Assembly (NCBI GenBank): GCA_012521805.1
Contig: JAAYLQ010000024.1
Location: 1-13,862, forward strand
Length of the DNA stretch: 13,862 nt
Reading direction: 5' to 3'
Source: Bacillota bacterium
GTDB lineage: Bacteria > Bacillota > Limnochordia > Darwinibacteriales > DTU012
The notes beneath the pieces are model-generated. The model did not search any database. It was not told the DNA's origin and was given only the letters and a program-made list of their open reading frames with translations. The translations under genes and the position numbers were made by a program. Shown here piece by piece: positions 6,085-12,204 of the stretch. Numbering within the stretch: the stretch's first letter is position 1; each line of letters begins with the position of its first letter.

Positions 6085-8499
6085 TTATGCAAAAACCAAT
6101 TCCTGGTCCTGAACATCAACCCGAACAGTATCGCCATCTTTGTAGCGGCCTTGGAGAATCAGTTCAGCCAGGGGATTTTCAATCATCCGCTGAATCGCTC
6201 TGCGCAGCGGTCTGGCTCCAAAGTCAATATCAAATCCAGAATTGGCAACCAGCTGTTTAGCTGCTTCTGTAATCTCAAACTCCAAGCCTTTTTCCTTAAG
6301 CTGCTGACCTAAATCTAGAAGCATGATATCAATAATCTGAGAGATATGCTCCCTAGTTAAGGCGTGGAAGACAATAATCTCATCAATGCGATTTAAAAAC
6401 TCCGGTCTGAAAGTCCGCTTCAGTTCTTCCATTACCTTATCTTTCATTGCTTCATAATTGTCCAGATCACTGTCGCTGATTCTAAATCCGATGGAAGTTT
6501 CACGCTGAATCTGCTGTGCCCCTACATTTGAGGTCATGATTACCACAGTGTTGCTGAAATCTACTGTACGGCCTTTAGAATCAGTTAAGCGTCCATCTTC
6601 CAGAACCTGCAGCAGGATGTTGAAAACTTCAGGATGGGCTTTTTCCACTTCGTCAAACAGCACTACTGAATACGGTCTGCGTCTCACTTTTTCAGTTAAC
6701 TGTCCCGCCTCGTCATAACCAATATACCCGGGAGGTGCCCCCACTAAGCGGGCAACGCTGTGGCGCTCCATGTACTCAGACATATCGATGCGGACCATAG
6801 CATCCTCATCGCCGAAGAGGGACTCCGCTAACGCTTTAGCCAGCTCGGTTTTTCCAACTCCAGTGGGTCCAAGGAAGATAAAAGAGCCAATCGGCCGATT
6901 CGGAGCCTTTAAGCCGGCAAACGCTCTGCGGATTGCCCGGGACAGGGCCGCAATCGCTTCATCCTGAGCCACCACCCGCTGATGGAGAATCTGTTCCAGA
7001 TTGAGCAGACGCTCCGACTCAGTTTGGGCGATCTGGTTGACAGGTATTCCGGTCCAGTTGGCCACCACATCAGCGATATCCTGGGCAGCAACATTGGCTT
7101 CATGGCGTCCCTGATTATTCTTCCACTGGGAACGCTTATCGTCCAGTTCATCCCGGAGTTTCTGTTCCTGATCCCGCAGGGAAGCTGCTTTTTCAAACTC
7201 TTCGTTTTTAATCGCTGCTTCTTTTTCAATCTTAACTTCTTCAATCTTTGCTTCCAAATCTTTCAATTCCTGGGGTACTACCAGACCCTTAAGCCTAACC
7301 TTAGATGCCGCTTCATCCAGCAAATCGATGGCCTTGTCCGGCAGATACCGATCGGTGATATAGCGGCTGGACAGCACTGCAGCAGCTTCAATCGCGCCAT
7401 CACTGATCTGCACTCGATGGTGTGCCTCGTAGCGGTCCCTCAGACCTTTTAGAATCGCAACCGTTTCTTCAACTGTCGGCTCATCAACCATAACCGGTTG
7501 AAATCTCCGTTCCAGAGCGGCATCTTTCTCCACATGCTTCCGGTATTCATCAAGTGTGGTAGCACCAATCGCCTGCAGTTCGCCCCTGGCTAAAGCCGGT
7601 TTGAGGATATTGGATGCATCAATTGCCCCCTCCGCTGCTCCAGCCCCAATAATGGTATGCATCTCGTCAATAAAGAGAATTACATCCTGGGCCTGACGAA
7701 TTTCGTCCATCACTTTCTTCAACCGCTCTTCAAACTCGCCGCGGAATTTCGAGCCTGCAACCATTGAACCCATATCGAGGGCAATTACCCTTTTATTTAA
7801 TAGGTTTTCTGGCACATCATTATTAACAATTTGGATTGCTAAACCTTCGGCAATTGCGGTTTTGCCCACTCCCGGCTCACCGATTAATACCGGATTATTT
7901 TTTGTGCGGCGGCTCAGGATTTGAATTACCCGTTCAATTTCCCTTTCCCGGCCTATCACCGGATCCAGCTTGCCCTCTCTAGCCATTTCTGTTAAATCAC
8001 GGCCGAACTGGTCTAGGGTTGGCGTTTTGGTGCGCCGCATGCCCGCTCCCGCCCCCTGGGGCGCATGCCCGCCGAGAAGCTCAATAACCTGCTTGCGCAT
8101 ACCCTCCAGATCAATATTCAAATTGCGGAGGACCTGAGCGGCAACTCCTTCCCCTTCCCTGATCAAACCTAACAAAATATGTTCTGTTCCTATATAAGTG
8201 TGGCCCAATTGACGAGCTTCATCAATAGCCAATTCAAACACCCGTTTAGTCCGGGGGGTAAATCCGATGGTACCTTTAATCGGCGCATCACTTCTGCCAA
8301 TTACTTTTTCGATTTCCTGCTGAACCTTTTCCAAGCTGACACCCATGGCAGTTAATGCCTTGGCGCCCACACCCTCACCTTCAGCAATTAATCCCAGCAA
8401 AATATGCTCGGTTCCCACTACATTGTGGCCTAAACGGCGCGCCTGTTCCTGAGCAAGCACAATTACTCTTTGGGCACGATCTGTAAATCTACCAAACAT
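6085..8499 (-). CDS. clpC: ClpC, AAA+ unfoldase of the ClpCP protease
   Basis: This 804-residue Hsp100 protein unfolds substrates and feeds them to ClpP. Two N-terminal Clp repeats (1-143) bind adaptors and phospho-arginine. AAA-1 has Walker A GEPGVGKT (207-214) and Walker B VILFIDE (273-279). The middle coiled domain with a UVR-like stretch (about 413-462) is the ClpC hallmark distinguishing it from ClpA and from ClpB's longer M-domain. AAA-2 has Walker A GPTGVGKT (544-551), pore motif GYIGYD (591-596) and Walker B VVLFDE (612-617). The ClpP-binding tripeptide IGF is at 670-672. Starts at ATG 8497-8499, with a modest GAGAGG (8511-8516) 11 nt upstream. Last gene of the ctsR operon, ~21 nt after mcsB. 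ClpP is not encoded here. Confidence 0.97.
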   Translation of the reverse strand: MFGRFTDRAQRVIVLAQEQARRLGHNVVGTEHILLGLIAEGEGVGAKALTAMGVSLEKVQQEIEKVIGRSDAPIKGTIGFTPRTKRVFELAIDEARQLGHTYIGTEHILLGLIREGEGVAAQVLRNLNIDLEGMRKQVIELLGGHAPQGAGAGMRRTKTPTLDQFGRDLTEMAREGKLDPVIGREREIERVIQILSRRTKNNPVLIGEPGVGKTAIAEGLAIQIVNNDVPENLLNKRVIALDMGSMVAGSKFRGEFEERLKKVMDEIRQAQDVILFIDEMHTIIGAGAAEGAIDASNILKPALARGELQAIGATTLDEYRKHVEKDAALERRFQPVMVDEPTVEETVAILKGLRDRYEAHHRVQISDGAIEAAAVLSSRYITDRYLPDKAIDLLDEAASKVRLKGLVVPQELKDLEAKIEEVKIEKEAAIKNEEFEKAASLRDQEQKLRDELDDKRSQWKNNQGRHEANVAAQDIADVVANWTGIPVNQIAQTESERLLNLEQILHQRVVAQDEAIAALSRAIRRAFAGLKAPNRPIGSFIFLGPTGVGKTELAKALAESLFGDEDAMVRIDMSEYMERHSVARLVGAPPGYIGYDEAGQLTEKVRRRPYSVVLFDEVEKAHPEVFNILLQVLEDGRLTDSKGRTVDFSNTVVIMTSNVGAQQIQRETSIGFRISDSDLDNYEAMKDKVMEELKRTFRPEFLNRIDEIIVFHALTREHISQIIDIMLLDLGQQLKEKGLEFEITEAAKQLVANSGFDIDFGARPLRRAIQRMIENPLAELILQGRYKDGDTVRVDVQDQELVFA

Positions 8500-8520
8500 A
8501 TTTCTACCATCCTCTCTATC

Positions 8521-9549
8521 TTAGCGTTTCAGTCGTTCACGAATCAAACTAGCCCGTAAACGATCCCGTTCTTCAGGAGGCAGGCTCTGACCCATAATTT
8601 TCTGCAGATGCGCCTCCCTGATTTCCACCATCAACTCTTTTACCGAACAGCGTTCGAGATCTGGAATCAACGCCAAATCGATTCCTAATAAAATGGTAGA
8701 CAGCAGTTTAAGAGCTTCTTTAGTGGTAATAAGGCGGGCATTGGTTAGAATTCCGTAAGCCCGGTAAACCTGATCTTCACTGGCAGTGCGGTTCTGTTCC
8801 TGGAGCAGATACTGGCGGGCCTGCCGCTCACTGTTAATCACCTGCTCTGCAACTTTAGCCAGATGATCCAGCATATCTAATTCTGAATGGCCGAGGGATA
8901 TCTGATTAGAAATTTGATAAATATTGCCGAACGATTCACTGCCCTCACCATATAATCCCCGGACAACTAAACCAAAATGAGAAACCGATCGCAGCACATT
9001 GCCCAGCTGATTAATCCGGGCCAAAGCAGGCAGATGCAGCATAACTGAACCACGCATTCCAGTGCCTACATTTGAAGGGCAGGCGGTTAAGTAACCTATA
9101 TCGGGGTCAAAGGCATATTTTACATTCGCTTCGATTAAGTCATCAACTTGATTGGCCAATTCCCACGCCTTTTTGAGCTGCAGCCCTGGAAACAACACTT
9201 GAATCCTGAGGTGATCTTCTTCATTAACCATAATACTAATATCCTCGTGTTCGGAAATAATTACTCCCTTACCGTTAGTATTTTGAGTATGCTCAGGGCT
9301 GATCAAGTGTTTTTCCATTAAGATCTGGCGCTCCAGCTCTTCCACTTCCGCAAGCTCATAAAACTTGACATTGGTCAGCTGCCTTAAACTAGAGGGAAAC
9401 TGCTTAGCCTGCTGCAGCACCTGCCGGGCTTGTTCCCGATTGGCGACCGCAGGAAAGGGAATTTCAGCAAAATTCCGGGCCAATCTAATCCTTGTTCCTA
9501 ATACGATATCCCCTTCAGGACCATCCTTTTTGATCCATGACTCACCCAT
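8521..9549 (-). CDS. mcsB: McsB, protein-arginine kinase
   Basis: This 342-residue kinase belongs to the phosphagen (creatine/arginine) kinase fold but phosphorylates arginines in proteins, marking them for ClpCP. Visible motifs: ATP-binding GTRIRLARN (18-26), NEEDHLRIQ (109-117), the reactive-cysteine loop CPSNVGTGMR (157-166) and GLYGEGSESFGNIYQISNQ (198-216). The C-terminal RDRLRA (328-333) fits the RDxxRA phospho-arginine-binding site that allosterically activates B. subtilis McsB. Start choice: ATG at 9547-9549 with AAGGAGG (9557-9563) 7 nt upstream. A reading-frame extension of 28 codons runs back into mcsA and is not needed. The mcsA stop lies inside or beside this SD, suggesting coupled translation. 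Confidence 0.96.
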   Translation of the reverse strand: MGESWIKKDGPEGDIVLGTRIRLARNFAEIPFPAVANREQARQVLQQAKQFPSSLRQLTNVKFYELAEVEELERQILMEKHLISPEHTQNTNGKGVIISEHEDISIMVNEEDHLRIQVLFPGLQLKKAWELANQVDDLIEANVKYAFDPDIGYLTACPSNVGTGMRGSVMLHLPALARINQLGNVLRSVSHFGLVVRGLYGEGSESFGNIYQISNQISLGHSELDMLDHLAKVAEQVINSERQARQYLLQEQNRTASEDQVYRAYGILTNARLITTKEALKLLSTILLGIDLALIPDLERCSVKELMVEIREAHLQKIMGQSLPPEERDRLRASLIRERLKR

Positions 9550-9562
9550 AACTGATCCTCCT

Positions 9563-10054
9563 TTACCCCTGGGCTTGGCGCTCCAGAGCTCGAATCTGGT
9601 CCCTGATTCTCGCTGCTTCTTCATAATTTTCAATACTGATCACCTGCTGCAGCTTCTCCCGGAGCATTTTAATCTGCCGCTCAATGCTTAAAGAGGCATA
9701 AGCATGAGCGGGGATTTTTCCTTCATGACTGCTGCTGCCGTGAAGTCTGCGCAGTAATGGCTCAATTTCTTTTCTGAAGGTATGATAGCATTCGCTGCAG
9801 CCAAACTGATTGAGCTGGCGAAAATCTTCTAAAGTCAATTTGCAGGCGGGACAAGCCTTTGGTTGGGCAATCTGCCCGCCAAAATGGGAGTGGTCAAAAA
9901 AACTAGCAAAGAAATTAGGCAGATCGATATTTAAGTCAAACTCGCCTAAGCTCTGGGCACAATTCTGACATAAATGCATTTCTGTTTTCTGTCCATTAAT
10001 TATTTTTGTCACGTGTACGCTGGCCGCCTGTTTTTGACACTTCTCACATAACAT
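9563..10054 (-). CDS. mcsA: McsA, zinc-binding activator of McsB
   Basis: This 163-residue protein activates the McsB kinase and takes part in heat- and metal-stress control of CtsR. Four CxxC pairs (C3/C6, C29/C32, C68/C71, C86/C89) form two zinc-binding units. A UVR motif (about 124-159, with NYEEAARIRDQIRALE) ends the protein. Length is slightly short of the B. subtilis protein (~185). ATG at 10052-10054 is preceded by GAGGTG (10061-10066), which lies across the ctsR 3' end. Only 3 nt separate the two reading frames, so the pair is probably translationally coupled. Confidence 0.94.
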   Translation of the reverse strand: MLCEKCQKQAASVHVTKIINGQKTEMHLCQNCAQSLGEFDLNIDLPNFFASFFDHSHFGGQIAQPKACPACKLTLEDFRQLNQFGCSECYHTFRKEIEPLLRRLHGSSSHEGKIPAHAYASLSIERQIKMLREKLQQVISIENYEEAARIRDQIRALERQAQG

Positions 10055-10057
10055 GGG

Positions 10058-10534
10058 TTACACCTCATTTTTATTTTTACACTGCATAATTAAGATGATT
10101 AAGCTCCGCAGGAGACTCGCCCTCAGTCTTGCCCTACCTTGGGGAACCTGAGCTGTTTCCTGCTGTAGCAGAGCTCTGATTACCCGTTTTTGCTGAACAG
10201 ACAGCACCCCAAGTTCCCGAAAACTAGCTAGAAACTGCTCAGCTTGGCTTTCACTGATCTCAGGACCAATCTCTAACAGCAGCTGCTCTGCTAACTTGGG
10301 GCGCTCTCCCTGGTTAACCCGGACAATACGGATATACCCTCCGCCTCCCCGCCGGCTTTCAATCATGTAGCCCCGTTCAAGGGTAAAGCGGGTTGTCAGC
10401 ACATAGTTTATCTGAGAGGGAACACAGCTGAACAGCTCAGCTAACTGAGCCCGACTGATGGCAATGGCCTGATTCTCACTGCTGCGGAGCTGCTGTTTGA
10501 TATAACTTTCAATTAAGTCAGCCAAACTTGCCAT
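10058..10534 (-). CDS. ctsR: CtsR, repressor of class III heat-shock genes
   Basis: This is a 158-residue winged-helix dimer. The N-terminal domain (1-72) ends in the wing ESRRGGGGYIRI (59-70), whose tetraglycine loop is the heat sensor and whose R62 is at the position of the arginine critical for DNA binding and subject to McsB phosphorylation. The C-terminal helical domain (about 80-148) is for dimerisation and ClpC-directed turnover. Start choice: ATG at 10532-10534 with AAAAGGAGG (10541-10549) 6 nt upstream. A 23-codon upstream extension would read through the promoter. First gene of ctsR-mcsA-mcsB-clpC, with a candidate CtsR operator directly upstream, so it is probably autoregulated. 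Confidence 0.95.
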   Translation of the reverse strand: MASLADLIESYIKQQLRSSENQAIAISRAQLAELFSCVPSQINYVLTTRFTLERGYMIESRRGGGGYIRIVRVNQGERPKLAEQLLLEIGPEISESQAEQFLASFRELGVLSVQQKRVIRALLQQETAQVPQGRARLRASLLRSLIILIMQCKNKNEV

Positions 10535-10548
10535 GAACAGCCTCCTTT

Positions 10549-10565
10549 TCTGACCATACCTGACG
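10549..10565 (-). promoter_or_regulatory. Candidate CtsR operator
   Basis: The minus strand reads CGTCAGG-TAT-GGTCAGA. This fits the CtsR box layout of two RGTCAAA heptads 3 nt apart (spacer NAN): 4 of 7 in the first heptad, 6 of 7 in the second, and the spacer A conserved. It sits between the expected transcription start and the ctsR ribosome site, a place where a repressor would block the operon. The first heptad is degenerate, so the call is moderate. Confidence 0.6.
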
Positions 10566-10574
10566 TTCAATTTT

Positions 10575-10583
10575 ATTATAACA
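10575..10583 (-). promoter_or_regulatory. Extended -10 promoter of the ctsR operon
   Basis: The minus strand reads TGTTATAAT: a perfect TATAAT (10575-10580) with the TGN extension. No good -35 lies at 16-18 nt. A TTGACA (10589-10594) is only 8 nt upstream, too close to serve as its -35. The extended -10 can carry the promoter alone. The start would fall near 10568. Confidence 0.6.
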
Positions 10584-10603
10584 TTATTTGTCAAGTTATA
10601 CAC

Positions 10604-10714
10604 AACAATTTTTCTTGCTCCCCATCAATTTACCCCAATTAGCATGCTGGATCGCAAATTAAAGCAATAATCCTCAATAACTGGCATATCAATTTAGCAG
10701 TGGAGGTGACAACT
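10604..10714. other. Divergent ctsR/spmA spacer
   Basis: This is AT-rich and non-coding. It must hold the spmA promoter. A CATATCAA (10685-10692) with an AATAAT-like element 13 nt upstream faintly resembles a sigma-E promoter, which would suit spmA, but the match is poor and is not called. Confidence 0.4.
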
Positions 10715-11293
10715 TTGATCAATATTATTTGGTTTGCGATGCTGGCCAGCGGTGTGTTAGCCGCAGCAGTGCAAGGGGATATTCAATTGGTTACTCGCGC
10801 CACGATAGAAGGGGCTGAAGAGGCAGTGAAAATTGCCCTTGGCTTAATCGGCATCATTGCCTTTTGGTCTGGACTGATGAAAATCGCAGAAGATGCCGGA
10901 TTGATGAAACTGATTGCAAAACTGATGCGGCCCTTAACTCGGGTGTTGTTCCCTGAAGTTCCCCCTGATCACCCGGCAGTGGGGGCAGTTCTCCTGGCAA
11001 TGAGCGCTAATATACTTGGTCTGGGCAATGCCTGCACTCCCCTGGGCATTAAAGCCATGGAAGAACTGCAGACCCTGAATCCCAATAAGGATACCGCAAG
11101 TAATAGTATGTGTACATTTGTGGCAATTACTGCCTCCAGTCTCACCCTAATCCCAACTACAGTGATCGCCTTCCGCACAGCTGCCGGTTCTGCCAACCCA
11201 ACTGCCGTGGTAGGCACCACAATCGTAGCCACCACCGCTTCTACACTGGCAGCAATTATTGTTGACCGCCTGCTGAGAAAACCTTACTTATAA
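10715..11293 (+). CDS. spmA: SpmA, spore maturation protein A
   Basis: This is a 192-residue integral membrane protein with 4-5 hydrophobic segments of the nucleoside-recognition (Gate) family. Conserved stretches include GLIGIIAFWSGLMKI and MSANILGLGNACTPLGIKA. In B. subtilis SpmA and SpmB are needed for full dehydration of the spore core. Start choice: TTG at 10715-10717, 5 nt after GGAGGTGA (10702-10709). GTG codons at 10700 and 10706 lie before or inside the ribosome site. The N-terminus MINIIWF fits the family. It is followed by spmB after 19 nt. In B. subtilis the pair is followed by dacB, which is absent here. Confidence 0.93.
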   Translation: MINIIWFAMLASGVLAAAVQGDIQLVTRATIEGAEEAVKIALGLIGIIAFWSGLMKIAEDAGLMKLIAKLMRPLTRVLFPEVPPDHPAVGAVLLAMSANILGLGNACTPLGIKAMEELQTLNPNKDTASNSMCTFVAITASSLTLIPTTVIAFRTAAGSANPTAVVGTTIVATTASTLAAIIVDRLLRKPYL

Positions 11294-11312
11294 AATGCGT
11301 AGGAGTGAAATT

Positions 11313-11849
11313 ATGATTTCAATTATCAATACCATTTCAGCTTGGGCAATCCCAGTAATGTTAATTGGGATTCCGGTAATTGGTTTAGCCCGAGGGGTCA
11401 AAGTCTATGAGAGCTTTGTAGAAGGAGCAAAAGAAGGATTCGCTACAGCGATCCGCATTGTTCCGTTTCTGGTTGCGATGTTTGTGGCTATCAAAGTTTT
11501 TCAGCAGTCTGGGATGATGGGTGTCATTACAAAACTGATATCCCCCCTAACCTCCATTTTCAAGATTCCTGATGAGGTGATCCCCCTGGCTCTAATCAGA
11601 CCTCTTTCCGGTTCTGGAGCACTTGGGGTGCTGGCATCGATTCTCGAAACTTATGGCCCCGACTCCCTGATTGGTTTGATGGCGTCCACCATCCAGGGGA
11701 GCACTGAAACAACTTTTTATGTTTTAACGGTATACTTTGGCGCTGTAGGGGTGCGCAAAGTGCGCCAGGCGCTGCCGGCAGCGGTAGCCGCAGATATTGC
11801 TGGGTTTTTGGTAGCAGCATTAATTGTCACTTTAGTCTTTTCCGGCTGA
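11313..11849 (+). CDS. spmB: SpmB, spore maturation protein B
   Basis: This is a 178-residue membrane protein, the same length as B. subtilis SpmB, with several hydrophobic helices and the family stretches IRPLSGSGALGVL and MASTIQGSTETTFYVL. It acts with SpmA in spore core dehydration. Start choice: ATG at 11313-11315 with AGGAGTG (11301-11307) 5 nt upstream. An in-frame ATG at 11295, 1 nt after the spmA stop, has no SD. Short overlap-like spacing with spmA indicates one operon. No clear terminator follows; the 85-nt gap to the next gene holds a sigma-G-like promoter. Confidence 0.93.
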   Translation: MISIINTISAWAIPVMLIGIPVIGLARGVKVYESFVEGAKEGFATAIRIVPFLVAMFVAIKVFQQSGMMGVITKLISPLTSIFKIPDEVIPLALIRPLSGSGALGVLASILETYGPDSLIGLMASTIQGSTETTFYVLTVYFGAVGVRKVRQALPAAVAADIAGFLVAALIVTLVFSG

Positions 11850-11874
11850 ACCAACCAAAATTTGGATAATTATG

Positions 11875-11904
11875 GAATAAAAGGGGACTTGCCTGCACAT
11901 ACTG
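11875..11904 (+). promoter_or_regulatory. Candidate sigma-G-type promoter for the 47-codon gene
   Basis: The strand reads GAATA (11875-11879), exactly 18 nt (11880-11897), then CATACTG (11898-11904). This fits the forespore sigma-G pattern GHATR-N18-CATWMTA at 5 of 5 and 6 of 7. The start would fall near 11911, with the poly-G ribosome site at 11921. A sigma-E or sigma-F reading is less good. The consensus is short, so chance cannot be excluded. Confidence 0.5.
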
Positions 11905-11934
11905 ATAGTAGAACAGTGTTGGGGGGTATGCAGA

Positions 11935-12078
11935 ATGACTAAACAGGAAAAGCTAAACATGATTAAACAGGCAATCGCAGCGATTGCTCAAGATCCGAAG
12001 CTGGATCCAAAAGCTAAAGAACGGGGGATGAAGTCATTAAAAGATGCTTACCGCCGTCACTCTCAAGCTTTAAACTAA
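11935..12078 (+). CDS. Small basic protein of 47 residues, unknown, possibly forespore-expressed
   Basis: ATG at 11935-11937 opens 47 codons to TAA at 12076-12078. A GGGGGG run (11921-11926) 8 nt upstream serves as ribosome site. A nearer ATG at 11928 meets a stop after 4 codons. The product has 11 Lys/Arg against 5 Asp/Glu, no Cys or Trp, and looks like two amphipathic helices (KQEKLNMIKQAIAAIAQ and KAKERGMKSLKDAYRRHSQ) split by a DPKLDPK turn. No membrane segment or signal is visible. I recognise no family. Position after spmAB and the sigma-G-like promoter suggest a role in sporulation, perhaps as a small spore protein, but it has no known SASP motif. The codon composition resembles the neighbours. 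Confidence 0.6.
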   Translation: MTKQEKLNMIKQAIAAIAQDPKLDPKAKERGMKSLKDAYRRHSQALN

Positions 12079-12089
12079 ATGTTTATCTT

Positions 12090-12110
12090 AAGATTTTACA
12101 GAATCTTTTC
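12090..12110 (+). terminator. Weak terminator candidate after the small gene
   Basis: AAGATT (12090-12095) and AATCTT (12102-12107) form a 6-bp AT-rich stem with a 6-nt loop, followed by TTC, starting 11 nt after the stop. It is weak, and the T run is short. Confidence 0.3.
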
Positions 12111-12131
12111 CTGGAGTTCATAAAGACGATG

Positions 12132-12157
12132 TTGTATTTTGCAGGATTTAAATACAA
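12132..12157 (+). repeat. 8-bp inverted repeat upstream of the Na/Pi gene
   Basis: TTGTATTT (12132-12139) and AAATACAA (12150-12157) are perfect inverted arms with a 10-nt centre, 47 nt before the start codon. It could be an operator or mRNA hairpin. No regulator is assigned, and no convincing promoter hexamer pair was seen in the 126-nt gap. Confidence 0.4.
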
Positions 12158-12204
12158 ATTGCCGAATCTATCACGTGGACTTTTTAAGGAAGCGAGGTAG
12201 ATTC

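Noticed and set aside
6909..7452. Extra frames on both strands within clpC (6909-7244 minus, 6982-7452 plus)
   Set aside because: They are alternative frames of the ClpC middle region; composition bias of the charged coiled domain explains them.
9550..9633. N-terminal extension of McsB by 28 codons
   Set aside because: It would overlap mcsA and lacks an SD. AAGGAGG sits exactly before the ATG at 9547-9549, and the family N-terminus fits there.
10575..10594. TTGACA plus TATAAT as a sigma-A pair for ctsR
   Set aside because: The two hexamers are only 8 nt apart. The extended -10 is used as the explanation instead.
10664..10692. Sigma-E-like promoter for spmA
   Set aside because: The -10 candidate CATATCAA and the -35 candidate are weak, and the spacing (13 nt) is short. 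Biologically expected but not supported well enough.
11855..11865. Palindrome CCAAAATTTGG after spmB as a terminator
   Set aside because: The arms leave a one-base loop and there is no T run after it.
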